Below, in pieces: positions 23,840 through 35,292 of a stretch of DNA of 64,000 nt (the stretch's first letter is position 1; each line of letters opens with the position of its first letter). The stretch is taken from the NCBI RefSeq assembly GCF_000512585.2, contig NC_089241.1:4544001-4608000 (forward strand), read 5' to 3'. The position numbers were made by a program, and so were the translations under genes. Below the pieces are notes generated by a model. It saw only the letters and a program-made list of their open reading frames with translations. It was not told the origin of the DNA and did not search any database. Source of the stretch: Kwoniella bestiolae CBS 10118. Lineage: Eukaryota; Basidiomycota; Tremellomycetes; Tremellales; Cryptococcaceae.

Positions 23840-26207
23840 ATGTCCTACTCCCATCCCAACTCGCGATACCAATACCGTTCGGAACCCAATCATGGACAAT
23901 CGTCTAGTCAACGGTATCCCGTAGACTACTCGGGCGGTGAATCCTCTTCCTCCCGCTACGGGTATGATAGCAGGGATTACGGGTATAGTCAAAATCGAGG
24001 AGAAGGATATAGGGCAGAGAGAGATCATCCGTATAATGATAGGTCTAGGGAGTACCCTGAGTATAGAGATTATGGATATGGTGGATACAAAGGAAGGAAT
24101 GATTACTCTTACAACAGGCCATACGAAAACTCCTATCCTAGTCCTGCCTACGATCAAAATGCATATAATCCCAACGAGGGAAGATCGACGTCAACCTATA
24201 TTCCACCTCACCAGAGAGGCTTCTCCAGTCCGATATTACCTTCCTTCCCTCCCACTTTACCCTTGCGACCACCTTCCCCCCAATCTCAACCTCCCTCACG
24301 TCAGTATCACTCTCAACCACAGTCCCGACCCTTTGTCAGAGATCGGACAGTCACTCCTCCTCCTGTCAACCTTCCTCCCCCAAAATATTTGGACCTTCTA
24401 CGTCCGAACCTCGACGAACCACTAAGTAGCGAAAGGATAGTACCGAAATTATTAGTGTTAGACCTCAATGGCGCACTGGTATATCGTAATCGGTCGTCGT
24501 CATCTGAAGGGAGAAACTCTCATCCCAGGCCATACCTCCAATCCTTCCTTGAATATCTTTTTCTACCTGACCGACAATCGAAAAGGGGTAAAAGGGGATG
24601 GGAAGTCTTTGTCTGGTCTTCTGCTCAACCGCATAATGTTCGTGGGATGGTGGAATCAGCGTTTGGACCCAGATTTATAGAAGGGATATGGGAAGAGGAG
24701 AGTGAAGAAGGAAGGTCGGCTAGAGAACAGGAGGGAGAAGGGAGATTGTTAGGTGTCTGGGCGAGAGATAAGATGGGATTGAGAAGTGGTGATTATTGTA
24801 TGTTTACTTTCTCTTCTCTCTCAGTCTCTTGCTCGTCTCTCTTTCGTACCACTTGTGAAATGCATGCATCTGATGTAGCCTCTTTGTTCTCTGTCGATGG
24901 ATATAGCAAGGAAAGTCCAAACTACCAAAGATCTCCGTAAAGTCCTAGATCACCTACGCCACCCACCTCATGACTCCCCTCAACCTCCATGGGAATTCGA
25001 CGAAAAGCGAATAGTATTATTAGATGATTCACCATTAAAAGCAATCTACCAACCGTTCAACCAACTTGTTATCCCTGAATTCGGTAAAGAGGAATATCAA
25101 AATTCGAAGATCGCGTCTTCTGCTGGAGATGGCGAGATGGACCAAACCCTCTTAGCTGTTATTGGGATATTGGATGAGTTGAAATACGTTAATAACGTAC
25201 CCTTCTGGATCAGGTCGGGCGGTCTGCTACACCCTTCCTCCACCTCAAATCCATCAAACAATCACGTGGAGATAGGACTGGAAGATTTACCATCTCATGA
25301 TTCCTTTTCTCATTGGTTCTCCCACCCCGATATGTTCGAAGGATGGGTCGAGAAAGGTAAATCGACATTGAGGGAACGAGGAATAGATATAAGACATGGT
25401 ATATCCCCAGATCCCAATTCTATCTCTCAACTGCAGAAATCTAAATCTTCCAGAGGAGGGAGCTCTCCACCTGTGAAATTGTATAGCAAGGGTAGAAGAG
25501 GGTATCATACGAATGATGGGATTGATCATGACGAGGTATCTTCCCCTCCTCCACCTGATACCCCACATTCAAGCCATTTGAGACCATTAGATGTGGCTAG
25601 GTATATCGATAGCTTGATCTACTCGACATCAAATCTGACAGTGGAGCAGAAAGATTCGCTGGTGGTAGCTAGGGAGATCATCTCGGATTTGGCCGTTGGA
25701 CAAGGTGTATCGAATGGGTATGAGGCTGAGGGGACCGAAGAGATGTTGTATCAGGCCGCATCATCACCTCGACGTCAAAACCAAGGTATCATCCACGATG
25801 ACCTTTTAAACCCGCCACCGCAAGAACCAAAGAGACGAAAACAGCATAATAAGGAATACAGAAGAGAATGGAAGAAGGCCAAGGCGCGTGATCCCGCATT
25901 GACGAATAAACAATTCAGGAAGATGTTCAAAGCTCTTAAGAAGGAGGGAGCTATCCCTGCTCATGAAGAAGGTATCAGTGAGAGTGATGATGGGAAAGAG
26001 GAGATCGTAGAAGATGATGGTGAGGGAGTTGAAGAGATCTCGAAATTGGAATTTCTCAACAACTATCAAAAGAATCTATCATTTCAGGCGAATCAAGTTG
26101 AGGATGGGGATGGGCTGAGCGTACTTTCATCTGGATATGGGTCAGGATCAGGCTCCAGGAATGGGTCAAAGAAGAAATTACGTTCTGATAGTTGGTCGGG
26201 AGAGTAG
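23840..26207 (+). CDS. FCP1-homology (HAD-fold) domain protein
   Basis: Two exons, 23840-24797 and 24907-26207, giving 752 residues. The first about 180 residues are a low-complexity Tyr/Ser/Arg/Gly-rich region (many YGY and RDY repeats), then a Pro-rich linker. An FCP1 homology domain follows: KLLVLDLNGALVYRN as motif I, WEVFVWSSAQPHNVRGMVE as motif II, an interrupted DYSRKVQTTKDLRKVL part, and KRIVLLDDSPLKAIYQPFNQ as motif III. In the DxDx(T/V) signature the second Asp is Asn (DLNG), so catalytic strength is uncertain, although the first Asp and the DDS motif remain. FCP1-type enzymes remove phosphate from proteins such as the RNA polymerase II tail. The substrate here is unknown. The C-terminus is basic, then acidic. 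The start was chosen at the ATG giving the longest low-complexity N-terminus after an apparent leader. Confidence 0.85.
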
Positions 26208-26453
26208 TACGGTGGATCTTTGTTGTTGTATGTTTATATATCTATATCATTTGAGGGTAAGGTGTAGTATAGTTTTCGATATGAGCATATCATATATATC
26301 ATGAATCATCTATGCGATTTATGCTGAATAGTCGTAGTTGTAATCACAGTAGTGGTAAATAACTGTACAATGAGTGGTGTATTCTCTTCTTGATATTGCT
26401 CTTGATCTTTCGCTAATCTATCACTTCTGGTTCTCGTTCCATGATAATCACCC

Positions 26454-27174
26454 CTATATCTGTAACCTCTTCAAACCCTCCTGAACCATCTTCCCAACAA
26501 CCTTCTTGTCCACCCCATTCTTACTATCTCCCAACTCCTCCCACAACTTATTGATCACCTGTCCCGCCACCCCTCTCGAAGCTTTCAGCTCGTCCGTCAG
26601 CCCGCTGATGATCTTATCGATAGATTGCTGGAGAGCTTCATTGGATGGGGCCTCGGGTAAGAATGATTTGAGGAGGGTGATCTCGTTGAGAAGGGAGGAA
26701 TAGTTCTCTGGGTGAGGGGAGGGGGAGGTGGGAGAGTAGGATCCGGAAGCTTGGATCTGAGCGAAAATCAGATCAGCTCAAAAACGCGTGATGGAATCTT
26801 GATTCCGCTCTATGTAGACCGGAGTTTTGACTCACCCTCTGCGAGATACCTTTCTTCAAGACTCCCATGACTCCCTCGTCACTGATCGGCTCGTTCGGGT
26901 TCGCACCTGATTTAGTAGCGTTCGTTACGTCTGCGAGGATCGACTGGAATCATATGAACTCAGATTAGCCCAAGTATTTTTGTGTTCAATTCTTCCCCTA
27001 TAGTTTTAGAAACTCGTGAAACCAATTCACCTTCAAACACGCCGCTGCAGGTTTATCTTTAGCTTTCATAGAAGCCTTCAAGGCATTTCGCAGGGTGACT
27101 TCCAACCCCGGTTGAGCGGAGAACAGAGTCCGAGAGGTGTGGAGGAAGCGTCGAGTTGATACTTGGGCGAACAT
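26454..27174 (-). CDS. AIM41: Mitochondrial YqeY/GatB-related protein (AIM41)
   Basis: Three exons on the minus strand: 27174-27031, 26943-26836, 26756-26454, giving 184 residues, close to the yeast Aim41 length. The N-terminus is a mitochondrial targeting sequence (MFAQVSTRRFLHTSRTLFSA). The YqeY-like domain follows: LRNALKASMKAKDKPAAACL, SILADVTNATKSGANPNEP, ISDEGVMGVLKKGISQR, then LLKSFLPEAPSNEALQ and VAGQVINKLWEEL. YqeY domains resemble the tRNA-binding tail of GatB. The precise role of Aim41 in mitochondria is not settled. All introns are phase 0. It is divergent from RAD1/XPF with only 364 bp between the start codons. Confidence 0.9.
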
Positions 27175-27538
27175 ATTGAGCGGGTGGTTGTGATGTGATG
27201 ATAGAGCTGATATGGTGTATAGCGAGTAGAGATGTGGTTTATTGAACAGCGAAAAGAAAGAGTGAATGAAATGAAATTTGGGAATGTCAAGATGTTTTGA
27301 TGGACGAGCTTTAGTCTTGTTTCCGTCGGAAGCCAGAGAGATGCACCTAGGTGACGTATAAAAACAAACCCCATCCTCTTCAATGATCGTCATCCTCATC
27401 AACTGATCTTCATCATCTATACTTCTCCGTGTAGTCCATCACCATTTTCTCCACCTGCGAGCCTACACACCGACAGCAATAACAACTCATGCTGAGAACA
27501 TAGCTTGAAAGCTCAGCAACATCTCCTACTCCCCCACC
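27175..27538. promoter_or_regulatory. Compact bidirectional promoter, AIM41 / RAD1
   Basis: 364 bp separate two divergent start codons. The region is CATCAC/CACC-rich on the RAD1 side. No other gene is visible. Confidence 0.45.
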
Positions 27539-30500
27539 ATGTCCACACCTCAACCCTCCTTCCCCCCTAATTCACGTCGGCATATCCCCTACCTCTCATT
27601 CCACAAAACACTCATACGACAGATATGTAGACCACAGCAGGACGACCTAGTCATCTTGGCGAAAGGATTGGGACTGCGAAGAGTAGTCTGTGCGCTGCTG
27701 AAGACGTACGATAGGAAAGAGGATCTGGTTCTGGTGGTGGGGGCTACACCGGCGGACGAAGCTGGTATAGGGGATGAACTGGGTATTATGGGGGTCAGAG
27801 ATCCTGGATTTAGAGTGGTGGGGTACGAGATGAGTGTCAAGGAACGGTATGTACTTCTCTGGATTATTGCACTATGGCTTGATGCTGATTATAGAGGGAA
27901 ATAGAGAGGAGATGTATAGGCATGGAGGGCTATTCTCGGTTACCAGTAAGATCTTGGTGAACGATTTTCTAAGTGAGTGTCTCTTGATTATACTAGCAGC
28001 TCAAGGCGGAACACTGTCAACTCAGTCGCTAATGATATCATACCTGCACTTAGAGGGGACGATACCCGCAAAACTCATCACTGGTCTTGTGATACTACAC
28101 GCTGAGAGGGTATCTCATGGAAGTCAAGAGGAATTTGCTGTTCGTCTGTACAGAAGAGAGAATCAGGTGAGCTCACAAAAGTGGGAAGACTTCAGTACAG
28201 CGACAAAGATGTTCATTTATTCATTTGCATCACCCAGAGCGGCTTCTGTAAAGCTTTCTCAGATGAACCTGAGATGTTCGCTCATGGCATTTCACCACTG
28301 AAAGATATGTTGGTAAATCTGAACATGAACAGCGTTATGATATGGCCAAGGTATGTATGTATCTTTACGCAGCTATTTCTTCAAGACAATTTTTGTATCC
28401 TAGCTGATCTCTTTAACAGGTTCAACGAAGACGTCAAGCAAGCTTTAGCGAGTCGAAGAGCGGATGTGGTAGAGATGTATCAGCCTATGACGGATCTGAT
28501 GAGACAGTGTCAGGATAGTATAACGGAGTGTATGGAAGCTATGTTGGTGGAGCTGAAGAGGGATCACTCGCTGGTAAGCCTTCACCACAAACAACGACTC
28601 TTTATTCCATGAGATGGGCTGACTCGAATTTTATCGGTAGAACCTCGACCTAGAAGAAATCAATGTTCGAAATGCCCAGTTCAAGAATTTCGATACGATA
28701 GTGCGAATGAAACTGAAGCCGGTCTGGCACAAAGTAGGAGCCAAGACGAAGATACATGTAGCTGCTTTAACGGAACTGAGGAATTTACATACGTAAGTTA
28801 GCTATCTTCGACGCTGTCCAGGATTGTGTTGACATAGACACAGATGGCTTCTGGAGTACGATTCTGCGACTTTCGCTTCGTATATTAATACTCTTCAGAG
28901 GCAACACTTCCAAGCTGAGAAACTAGCCACTGGCCCAGCTAGACATGTTCACGATTGGTTCAACGCCAAATCCGCTAGCAAACTGGTTGAAGCATCACAA
29001 GCTAGAGTGTCACACAAAGCACCGCTAATGGATAACGAGCATCACGATGACTCGCCCACGCGTGAAGAGGTCAGGGATGGACCACCGGGTGCTGAAGGGG
29101 GTGTAGATGATTTTAGGGATGAGGAAGAGGCGTTAAGTGCCGCAGAAAGGATGTATACCACGGTCGATCCGGGACTAGATGACAATGAGGATGACATCAT
29201 GGAAGTGTTTGCCACTCAGACGCAGACTGTACCTCAAACACAGGACGAAGATGAAGATGAAGCGATGGTGGAGGTCGGGGCCAACGGAGATGGTGATGGA
29301 GAAGAAACGCTCAGAGAAGCCACGGGAGATGCCCCACCCGTTTTCAGACCTGTATTAGTTGGTTTACAGGAAGGTTTATCTAGAAGCGTCAAGAAGAGAT
29401 TGCGGAAAGGACATGAAGCGGTATTGGAGGAGCAGCCGAAATGGAGCTTGTTAGCGAAAGTGCTAAAGGAGATTGAAGACACCATTGCTAGAGTATCGGA
29501 ATCGCATGCTGGTGAGTTAGCAACGCCAATCCAGCTACACAGTTCACGTATTCCGCGGAGAAAAGCAGCTGATTTTGGTTTCTCAGACACACCTGGGACC
29601 AACATTGTCCTGATCATGTGCTCTTCCGATCGAACTTGCTTACAGCTCCGTCAATACCTCACAACCATGCAGAAGACTGAACCCGCATTCGGTCCAAATG
29701 CAGGGAAAAAGATGATGGAAACCCTGTTCTTGTCGAATTGGCAGCATGAAAAGAACGGGGAGAGGCTATCCGACCCGAACAAGATGAAAGGTGATGAAGG
29801 CGATGAAGTGCGAGTGAAGAGAGGCGAAATGGAAGAGAAGCGCTTGGAAGTTGCGAATAGCCGACGAGGAGTTAATGGGAACAGGGGTAGAGGGGTACCT
29901 GCATATAAGCGCAGGAGGATACGAGGTGGCGCTGCTGCTGCTATGGCTGCTCCTAGATTGGCTGATATGGAGCGGGATCACAAGGAGACCATGATGAAGG
30001 CTCAATCCGCATTTGCGGGCGGTGATGATGGGGCAGAGGATCGGGAGATGCAATGGGCTTTGGCGGAGTCGTAAGTCTTTCCCAAATTGTCCTCTCGGTT
30101 AGTCTGTAACTGACCAAATGTATGAATGCCCAGATCAAGAGGAGCAGGATCATCTTCCACACAAACACCCGATCTCGGTTCCGCTCTATTAGCTCAGTCA
30201 GGTGTATTGGAGGAACAGGATCTCGACCCAGCTACTTCATCTCTCACATTTTCTTCTACCTCGACTGCGGCAGGTCAACTTCCCGATAGCTCAGGATACG
30301 ATTTCGGCTTGATGCCTGAAAACTTCGAAGATGAATATGGACTTTTAGCGCCTGAAGATACAGTTATAATACGGCCGTACGGTGGTGAAGATGATGATAT
30401 ACTTCTACAAGAGCTGAGGCCTAGATTCGTGGTTATGTACGAACCGAATTTGGCTTTCATACGGCGTCTTGAAGTGAGTTCCAGACTTCACGACAATCTT

Positions 30501-31806
30501 ATGTCTTGAAGGAGAGGGAGAGACGCTGACGTATGAGTCTAGGTATACAAGAATAGTAATCCTGGATTGTCACTTCGAGTGTATCAGATGATATATACCA
30601 ACTCGTTTGAGGAAGATAGATTCTTGTCGACTATAACGAGGGAAGCAGAGGCTTTCAAGAAGCTTATTGATGATAGGCAGGTGAGTTCATGACTTTGCCG
30701 CTGACTACTACCCTGACAGCTGGAAGGAGCTGGACTAACGTGCTGCGATTCCTAACAGACGATGGTCATTCCTATATATAATAATAACCCTCGAGCTCCA
30801 ATGCGGGATAACGTGACTCGATCCAAGACTACTTACTCATCGAGAAATGCAGGTGGGGGTGAGCCTGTTGAAGATGCTCGTGTAAGTCTCTTCTCGATGT
30901 CGTCTGGGATAAAATTGAAGCTGATTGTGTGCTGTCGGTAGATCATTGTTGATATCCGAGAGATGGGTGCACTTCTACCATCACTGATCGACGCAGCGGG
31001 TATCAAAATCGTGCCTACGACTTTGACTGTGGGAGATTACATCTTGTCACCTAAGATGTGCGTGGAGAGAAAGGCTTTACCAGATCTGGAAGCGAGTTTT
31101 GCAAATGGTCGATTGTAAGCATCTATCCCTCTTTGATCTACAGTGAGAATCAGTAACAGGTGCTGATGATGATGATGTGATCTTAGACATACTCAATGTG
31201 AATCGATGACTTCGCATTACGAGGTATGCATACTGCTTATTGAGTTTGAAGAGGATAAATTCGGGCTAAGAGTGAGTATCGCCAACAACTAGGGGGCATC
31301 CCCGAAGTGTCATTTGCTGAATATGTGCCTCTCGATAGACCCGTGAAGACGCACGTCGAGAGACAGCAGGCCGATCTTCGGAGAAGGATGATTCCTGGCG
31401 CGATACATTTTACCTCCAATCGAAACTAGTACTACTCACCCTTCATTTTCCGAAACTCCGCATTATATGGTCTTCCTCGCCTCACGAATCAGTCCGAATC
31501 TTATCGGATCTCAAACTGAACCATGATGAGCCTGATGAGATGATTGCTACTCTAAAGGGCACCACGTCCGACGGAGGAGTGACCGAATCATTCAGAAGTG
31601 GGATTGAAAATACTGGATCGGTGGAGATGCTGCGTTCCCTCCCTGGAGTGAGCGGTAGGAATTTGAAGCTTGTCATGAGTAAAATTGAATCGATCAGGGA
31701 TTTGGTGAGGATGAACAAAAGGGAGATGAAGGGTTTGTTGGGGGATGAGAATGGGGAGAAGTGCTGGGAGTTTGTTAACCATGATTCCAGGTATAGGAGG
31801 TATTAG
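27539..31806 (+). CDS. RAD1: XPF/Rad1 structure-specific DNA repair endonuclease
   Basis: Thirteen exons: 27539-27846, 27905-27972, 28054-28166, 28238-28350, 28420-28573, 28641-28792, 28844-30070, 30134-30473, 30543-30680, 30759-30881, 30942-31114, 31187-31271, 31339-31806, giving 1153 residues. XPF (Rad1 in budding yeast, Rad16 in fission yeast) pairs with ERCC1/Rad10 and cuts 5' of lesions in nucleotide excision and cross-link repair. The N-terminal disabled SF2 helicase part shows GGLFSVTSKILVNDFL, KLITGLVILHAERV, FCKAFSDEPEMFAHG and NSVMIWPRF. The ERCC4 nuclease is intact: IIVDIREMG, then GDYILSPKMCVERKALPDL, which fits GDx(n)ERKx3D. CESMTSHYE and LLIEFEEDKF follow. The C-terminal helix-hairpin-helix pair includes MLRSLPGVSGRNLKLVM. 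The acceptor of intron 1 was chosen to restore the frame. Confidence 0.95.
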
Positions 31807-32671
31807 GTAAATTGAAAGTTACAGTAGCCTCAAGGTGATCCACGCGTGCAAAGGCGAGACTACTGGATGGTGTTCGTATGTTTTATCGGATACGTACGAA
31901 ATCGTGATGGCATGATAATCATCCCACTGCTGCCAGAAGAAATTTTCAACGTCAGACTTATGGACCTAAATAACAGATGCATAAACAATCATCGACATAT
32001 ACATTGTTCACCAGTCAAAAGGCCATTTTCGGGCCCCATCTGCGAATCACGCACAATGTGCCCGCCAAACAAGCCCTCACGCCTGATTCTCCTAGGGCAC
32101 AGACTTTTCACCTTTTTCCTCCGATGCCTCACTTGCCTCGTGAACGCATCTCGAGGATGTAATGTAATCCAGCCGCAAAGAATTCTGGTCCGACATGTTG
32201 TTAGAAGAAATTTCACAGTAACAGCGGCGATTGATCAAACAGCTTTGAAGTTCGAGGATCAAAGAAAGCTGGAAAAGGGATAGACGAAGATGGGGCTTGC
32301 ATCAATAGTACCTGGAACATAATGTTCAAGGCGATTTATATAGGGCAAGAATGGCTATGAGACCACTATCTACAACGGCAATTCCGCAAAGTTTGTCTAC
32401 TAAAATCTTGAAAGGAGAGCTGTCATCCTTTCAAACAGAAGGAAGAAGGAAAGTATGACGTACATGATGACGTTGATCAGTGAAGTGAAAGTACTCAGAG
32501 TGCATCCATTCAGCACAAAGCTTTTGCATCTTCTGTCTTATCACAAAGATCGGTGTGCATCAATCACTCTCATGCATGTGCTGACATACGAAATATCACA
32601 CTGTTGATCACTCTTAACCTCCTGGATACCATGTCCTCCATTCGATTGACACCAACAAGAACTCACGTTCC
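31807..32671. other. Intergenic region, convergent 3' ends
   Basis: 865 bp between convergent genes. A 145-codon plus-strand frame starting about 31846 has no family resemblance and is treated as chance. Confidence 0.5.
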
Positions 32672-33360
32672 TTAGGCTGCTGCCACGTTCCATCGAACAG
32701 ACTTACGACCTTTAGAGAAGTTCGATCCACCTGCACTTTTGCAATTCCAAGGGGGAAGGCTGGTGTCTGATTTGAGATATTCTCGAACTACTGAGACGGT
32801 CTCTCCGCCGGGCATCGTCCATTCGTCCCCGGCCTTGATGGTGTTGGTAATCTCCACATATCCATTGTTCAGATTCAAGCTCGCTTGGGCACTGACCCCC
32901 GATTCAGTCGGGCGCCATGCAACCCCATCAAAGGAAACCATGGAATTGAGCGGCACCGGAAATTTCTCCAATTTTGGCATTCGGGACTCTGGTGGCCTTG
33001 TCAGAGTCAAGGAGTAGAAGAAGTCTCTACCCTTGGGATCCTCTCCCTGGAGAGAATGACAAAAAAGGTCAGTAATGGAGAACAGGGTGGTATTTCAAAG
33101 CCTAAAGACGATCTGACGAAGGCACTTACCGGTGCTGCGTCAGCACTGTGTACACTCGGTGCTATGGTGAGCTCTTTATTCTCTGATCCGCCACCGTTGG
33201 TCCCAGGTCTCTCAAGATACATCTTCCATGCCTCTGAGTCAGTCTTGCCGAACCCCTTAAGACAGTAATCGAGGGTCCTATGGGTCTCTTGAGGGCAGGA
33301 TTGCCCACTTCGAAATTTGAAGTGTGGCATGAGGTTGTTAGAGTTCCCAGTACTAGTCAT
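32672..33360 (-). CDS. Hypothetical small protein, paralogue A
   Basis: Two exons on the minus strand, 33360-33130 and 33046-32672, giving 201 residues. It has no signal peptide. No family is recognised. The second exon resembles the second exon of the gene at 34667-35292: both carry GYVEITNTIK / AYVEVENTVK, then a W and a glycine-bearing turn (TMPGGETVSVV against RLWDGRVVTVY), with matching spacing. In both genes the only intron is phase 0 and lies shortly before the (F/T)Y-x-(L/I) strand. The two genes lie in tandem on the same strand about 1.3 kb apart. The hydrophobic/polar alternation suggests a beta-rich fold, which is an inference only. Confidence 0.65.
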
Positions 33361-34666
33361 GCTGAATCAAGTCTACCGTATCAGGAGTGTTCACTTTTGT
33401 GAAAAAATGGGCGTTGTGGAGGGGATGATGTCTCTGGACTGAACAGATCTGAGCCGTCCTATTCATACCTTACGACAACCAAACGAAGGGTTGGTTAAGC
33501 TCGTCAAAGCCTTGTATTCCTGCAACTCTAGGCCCTACGCCAAACGACTCGCCCTCCATCTGACAGGAAGGCCATCGCCGAGATAGCCTATTGGTCTCGG
33601 ATGTTGTCCAAGTCCAACTGTGTTCATTTTACTTCTGGCCCGATCTGGATTCTGAGCAGTACATCTTAAGATGCATGGTTGACTGCGGAGTTCGGAGGGG
33701 AAAAGACGCTCAGAAAGGATACGGATACCACGTGACGTCTGGACTCTCGATAACCGCAATATGTTCTGGTGTACTAACTCATCTGCTCGATGCGTGCCCG
33801 TTTTCATCGGTTTTAGATAAGTCGAGACTGTAGTAACTCAAGTCTCACCCACCATTGAGAAAAATTCCGATAAATCACCGGTTAACGGTCCACTGATTTC
33901 GGATTATCCACATTTGCAGCTCCTCATCAGGAGGGGAGATTGGTTCGACTCCAAACACGAGAAGATCGGAGACGGCGCACGCGACAAAACCGAGTCTTCA
34001 GGTTGTAGCCCTCATTGAATCCTCTGAGAGATACTAGACGCTGAACTGCTAGGCTGAAGGGCATGTTCCGTCGCAGAAATTAACAGATAATGCTGAAGCC
34101 GAGAGTACAGCCTGCCCGCTAAAACCACGATCGAACCATTTTGAACCGTGCTGAATTGACATTCGGGAGGAGTGATCAAAAAACCGGCAGCCTTGTCGAG
34201 GGAGAGACGACGCCCTTTGTGTGGGGAAAAACTGATAAAGATGCCAATAATCCGCCCCTTACAAGCTCACTCAAAGATAGGAGGAGAGCTTGCAAAACTG
34301 ACAGCTGATGTGAGACGGTACATCACCCTGTCAATCAAAGTTTAGTGTTTGGCCTTTCGCAGACGCGGGAAGAGTAGGTGATCCTAGTATAGGTACACTT
34401 TCATGTCTCGTCCCATCGCCCGCTGAAGCTTGATCTGGCTGTAGCTCGAATAGCCGATGGGCACCCTACACATAAAACTCGAAATACGTTGCATGTCATA
34501 AGTGTATCCCCATGTCTTGACTTGCCCGACCTTGGCGACAGTTTAAAAACCATAAAATACCATATCTGAAGTCGCGGAATCGCTTTGAATCCACAAGTGG
34601 AGCTAGCTGATCACAACTCCTCCATACTGTCACCGTGATCTCAGAAACCAAAGTGGACAACCTTCC
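33361..34666. other. Intergenic region between tandem paralogues
   Basis: About 1.3 kb without a supported gene. GGTTCGACTCC at about 33941 resembles a tRNA B box, but no matching A box or cloverleaf could be built around it. Confidence 0.45.
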
Positions 34667-35292
34667 TTAAGAGGAAGACCTGCAAGAGGACTTGTCAGTT
34701 CCGCTGTAGACTGTGACCACTCTGCCATCCCAAAGTCTCCATTTCCACCCCGGCTTGACGGTATTTTCAACCTCGACATACGCGTTAGGGTACTGATTAC
34801 CCATCACCATCTTGACCCCTTGATCAGTCGCGGTGCAAAGTATATCCCCGAATATCTCTGATTTGTTGGAACGAATGTTCCAGAAGCCTGGTGCGTGCCT
34901 GCCTTGACTGCGACGACGTTCGTCGGTCGTTTCCGCAATGATCGTGTATGTACCATGAGCATCGTCATCGCTTACATGTCTCTGAGCGCGATCCATGAAA
35001 GTCAGTCTACACTTTGACATGAGAAGGATCTCGATCGGAGAGCACAAACCTTGGGGGTGACGCCAGATGGTGTGACAGGACCGAGAGTCCATTCCACCTG
35101 GTCCGGTTTCCCGTCCCGGTGCCAGTGAGATTCCGCCATGAACACCGTCTCTTTCCCAGTGCCCTGGGTCGTCTTGAGTAGGAAATCTATCTGATGGACC
35201 CAAGACGCTCGCTCGGCTTTGTTGCCTTTGGGATCCTGCCACTTTACGGTGTGTTTAGAGGGGCTTTCGGTGGGCTCTGTGGACATATTCAT
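34667..35292 (-). CDS. Hypothetical small protein, paralogue B
   Basis: Two exons on the minus strand, 35292-35050 and 34981-34667, giving 185 residues. The donor is GTTTGT, a weaker consensus. A branch-like ACTGAC lies 15-20 nt before the acceptor. It starts MNMSTEPTESPSKHTVKWQD and has no signal peptide. The segments WVHQIDFLLKTTQGTGKETV, then VEWTLGPVTPSG, GTYTIIAETTDE and NAYVEVENTVKPGWKW are the parts comparable to paralogue A. It ends in a short Ser/Cys tail, KSSCRSSS. A TATAAAAG sits about 100 bp upstream. The function is unknown. The paralogy argues that the gene is real even though its codons look less constrained than those of its neighbours. Confidence 0.65.

Noticed and set aside
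31846..32283. 145-codon plus-strand frame after RAD1
   Set aside because: It has no family resemblance and no splice-linked continuation, and it lies in a convergent intergenic gap.
33941..33951. tRNA gene suggested by a B-box-like GGTTCGACTCC
   Set aside because: No matching A box about 30-60 bp upstream and no acceptor or anticodon stem could be paired around it.
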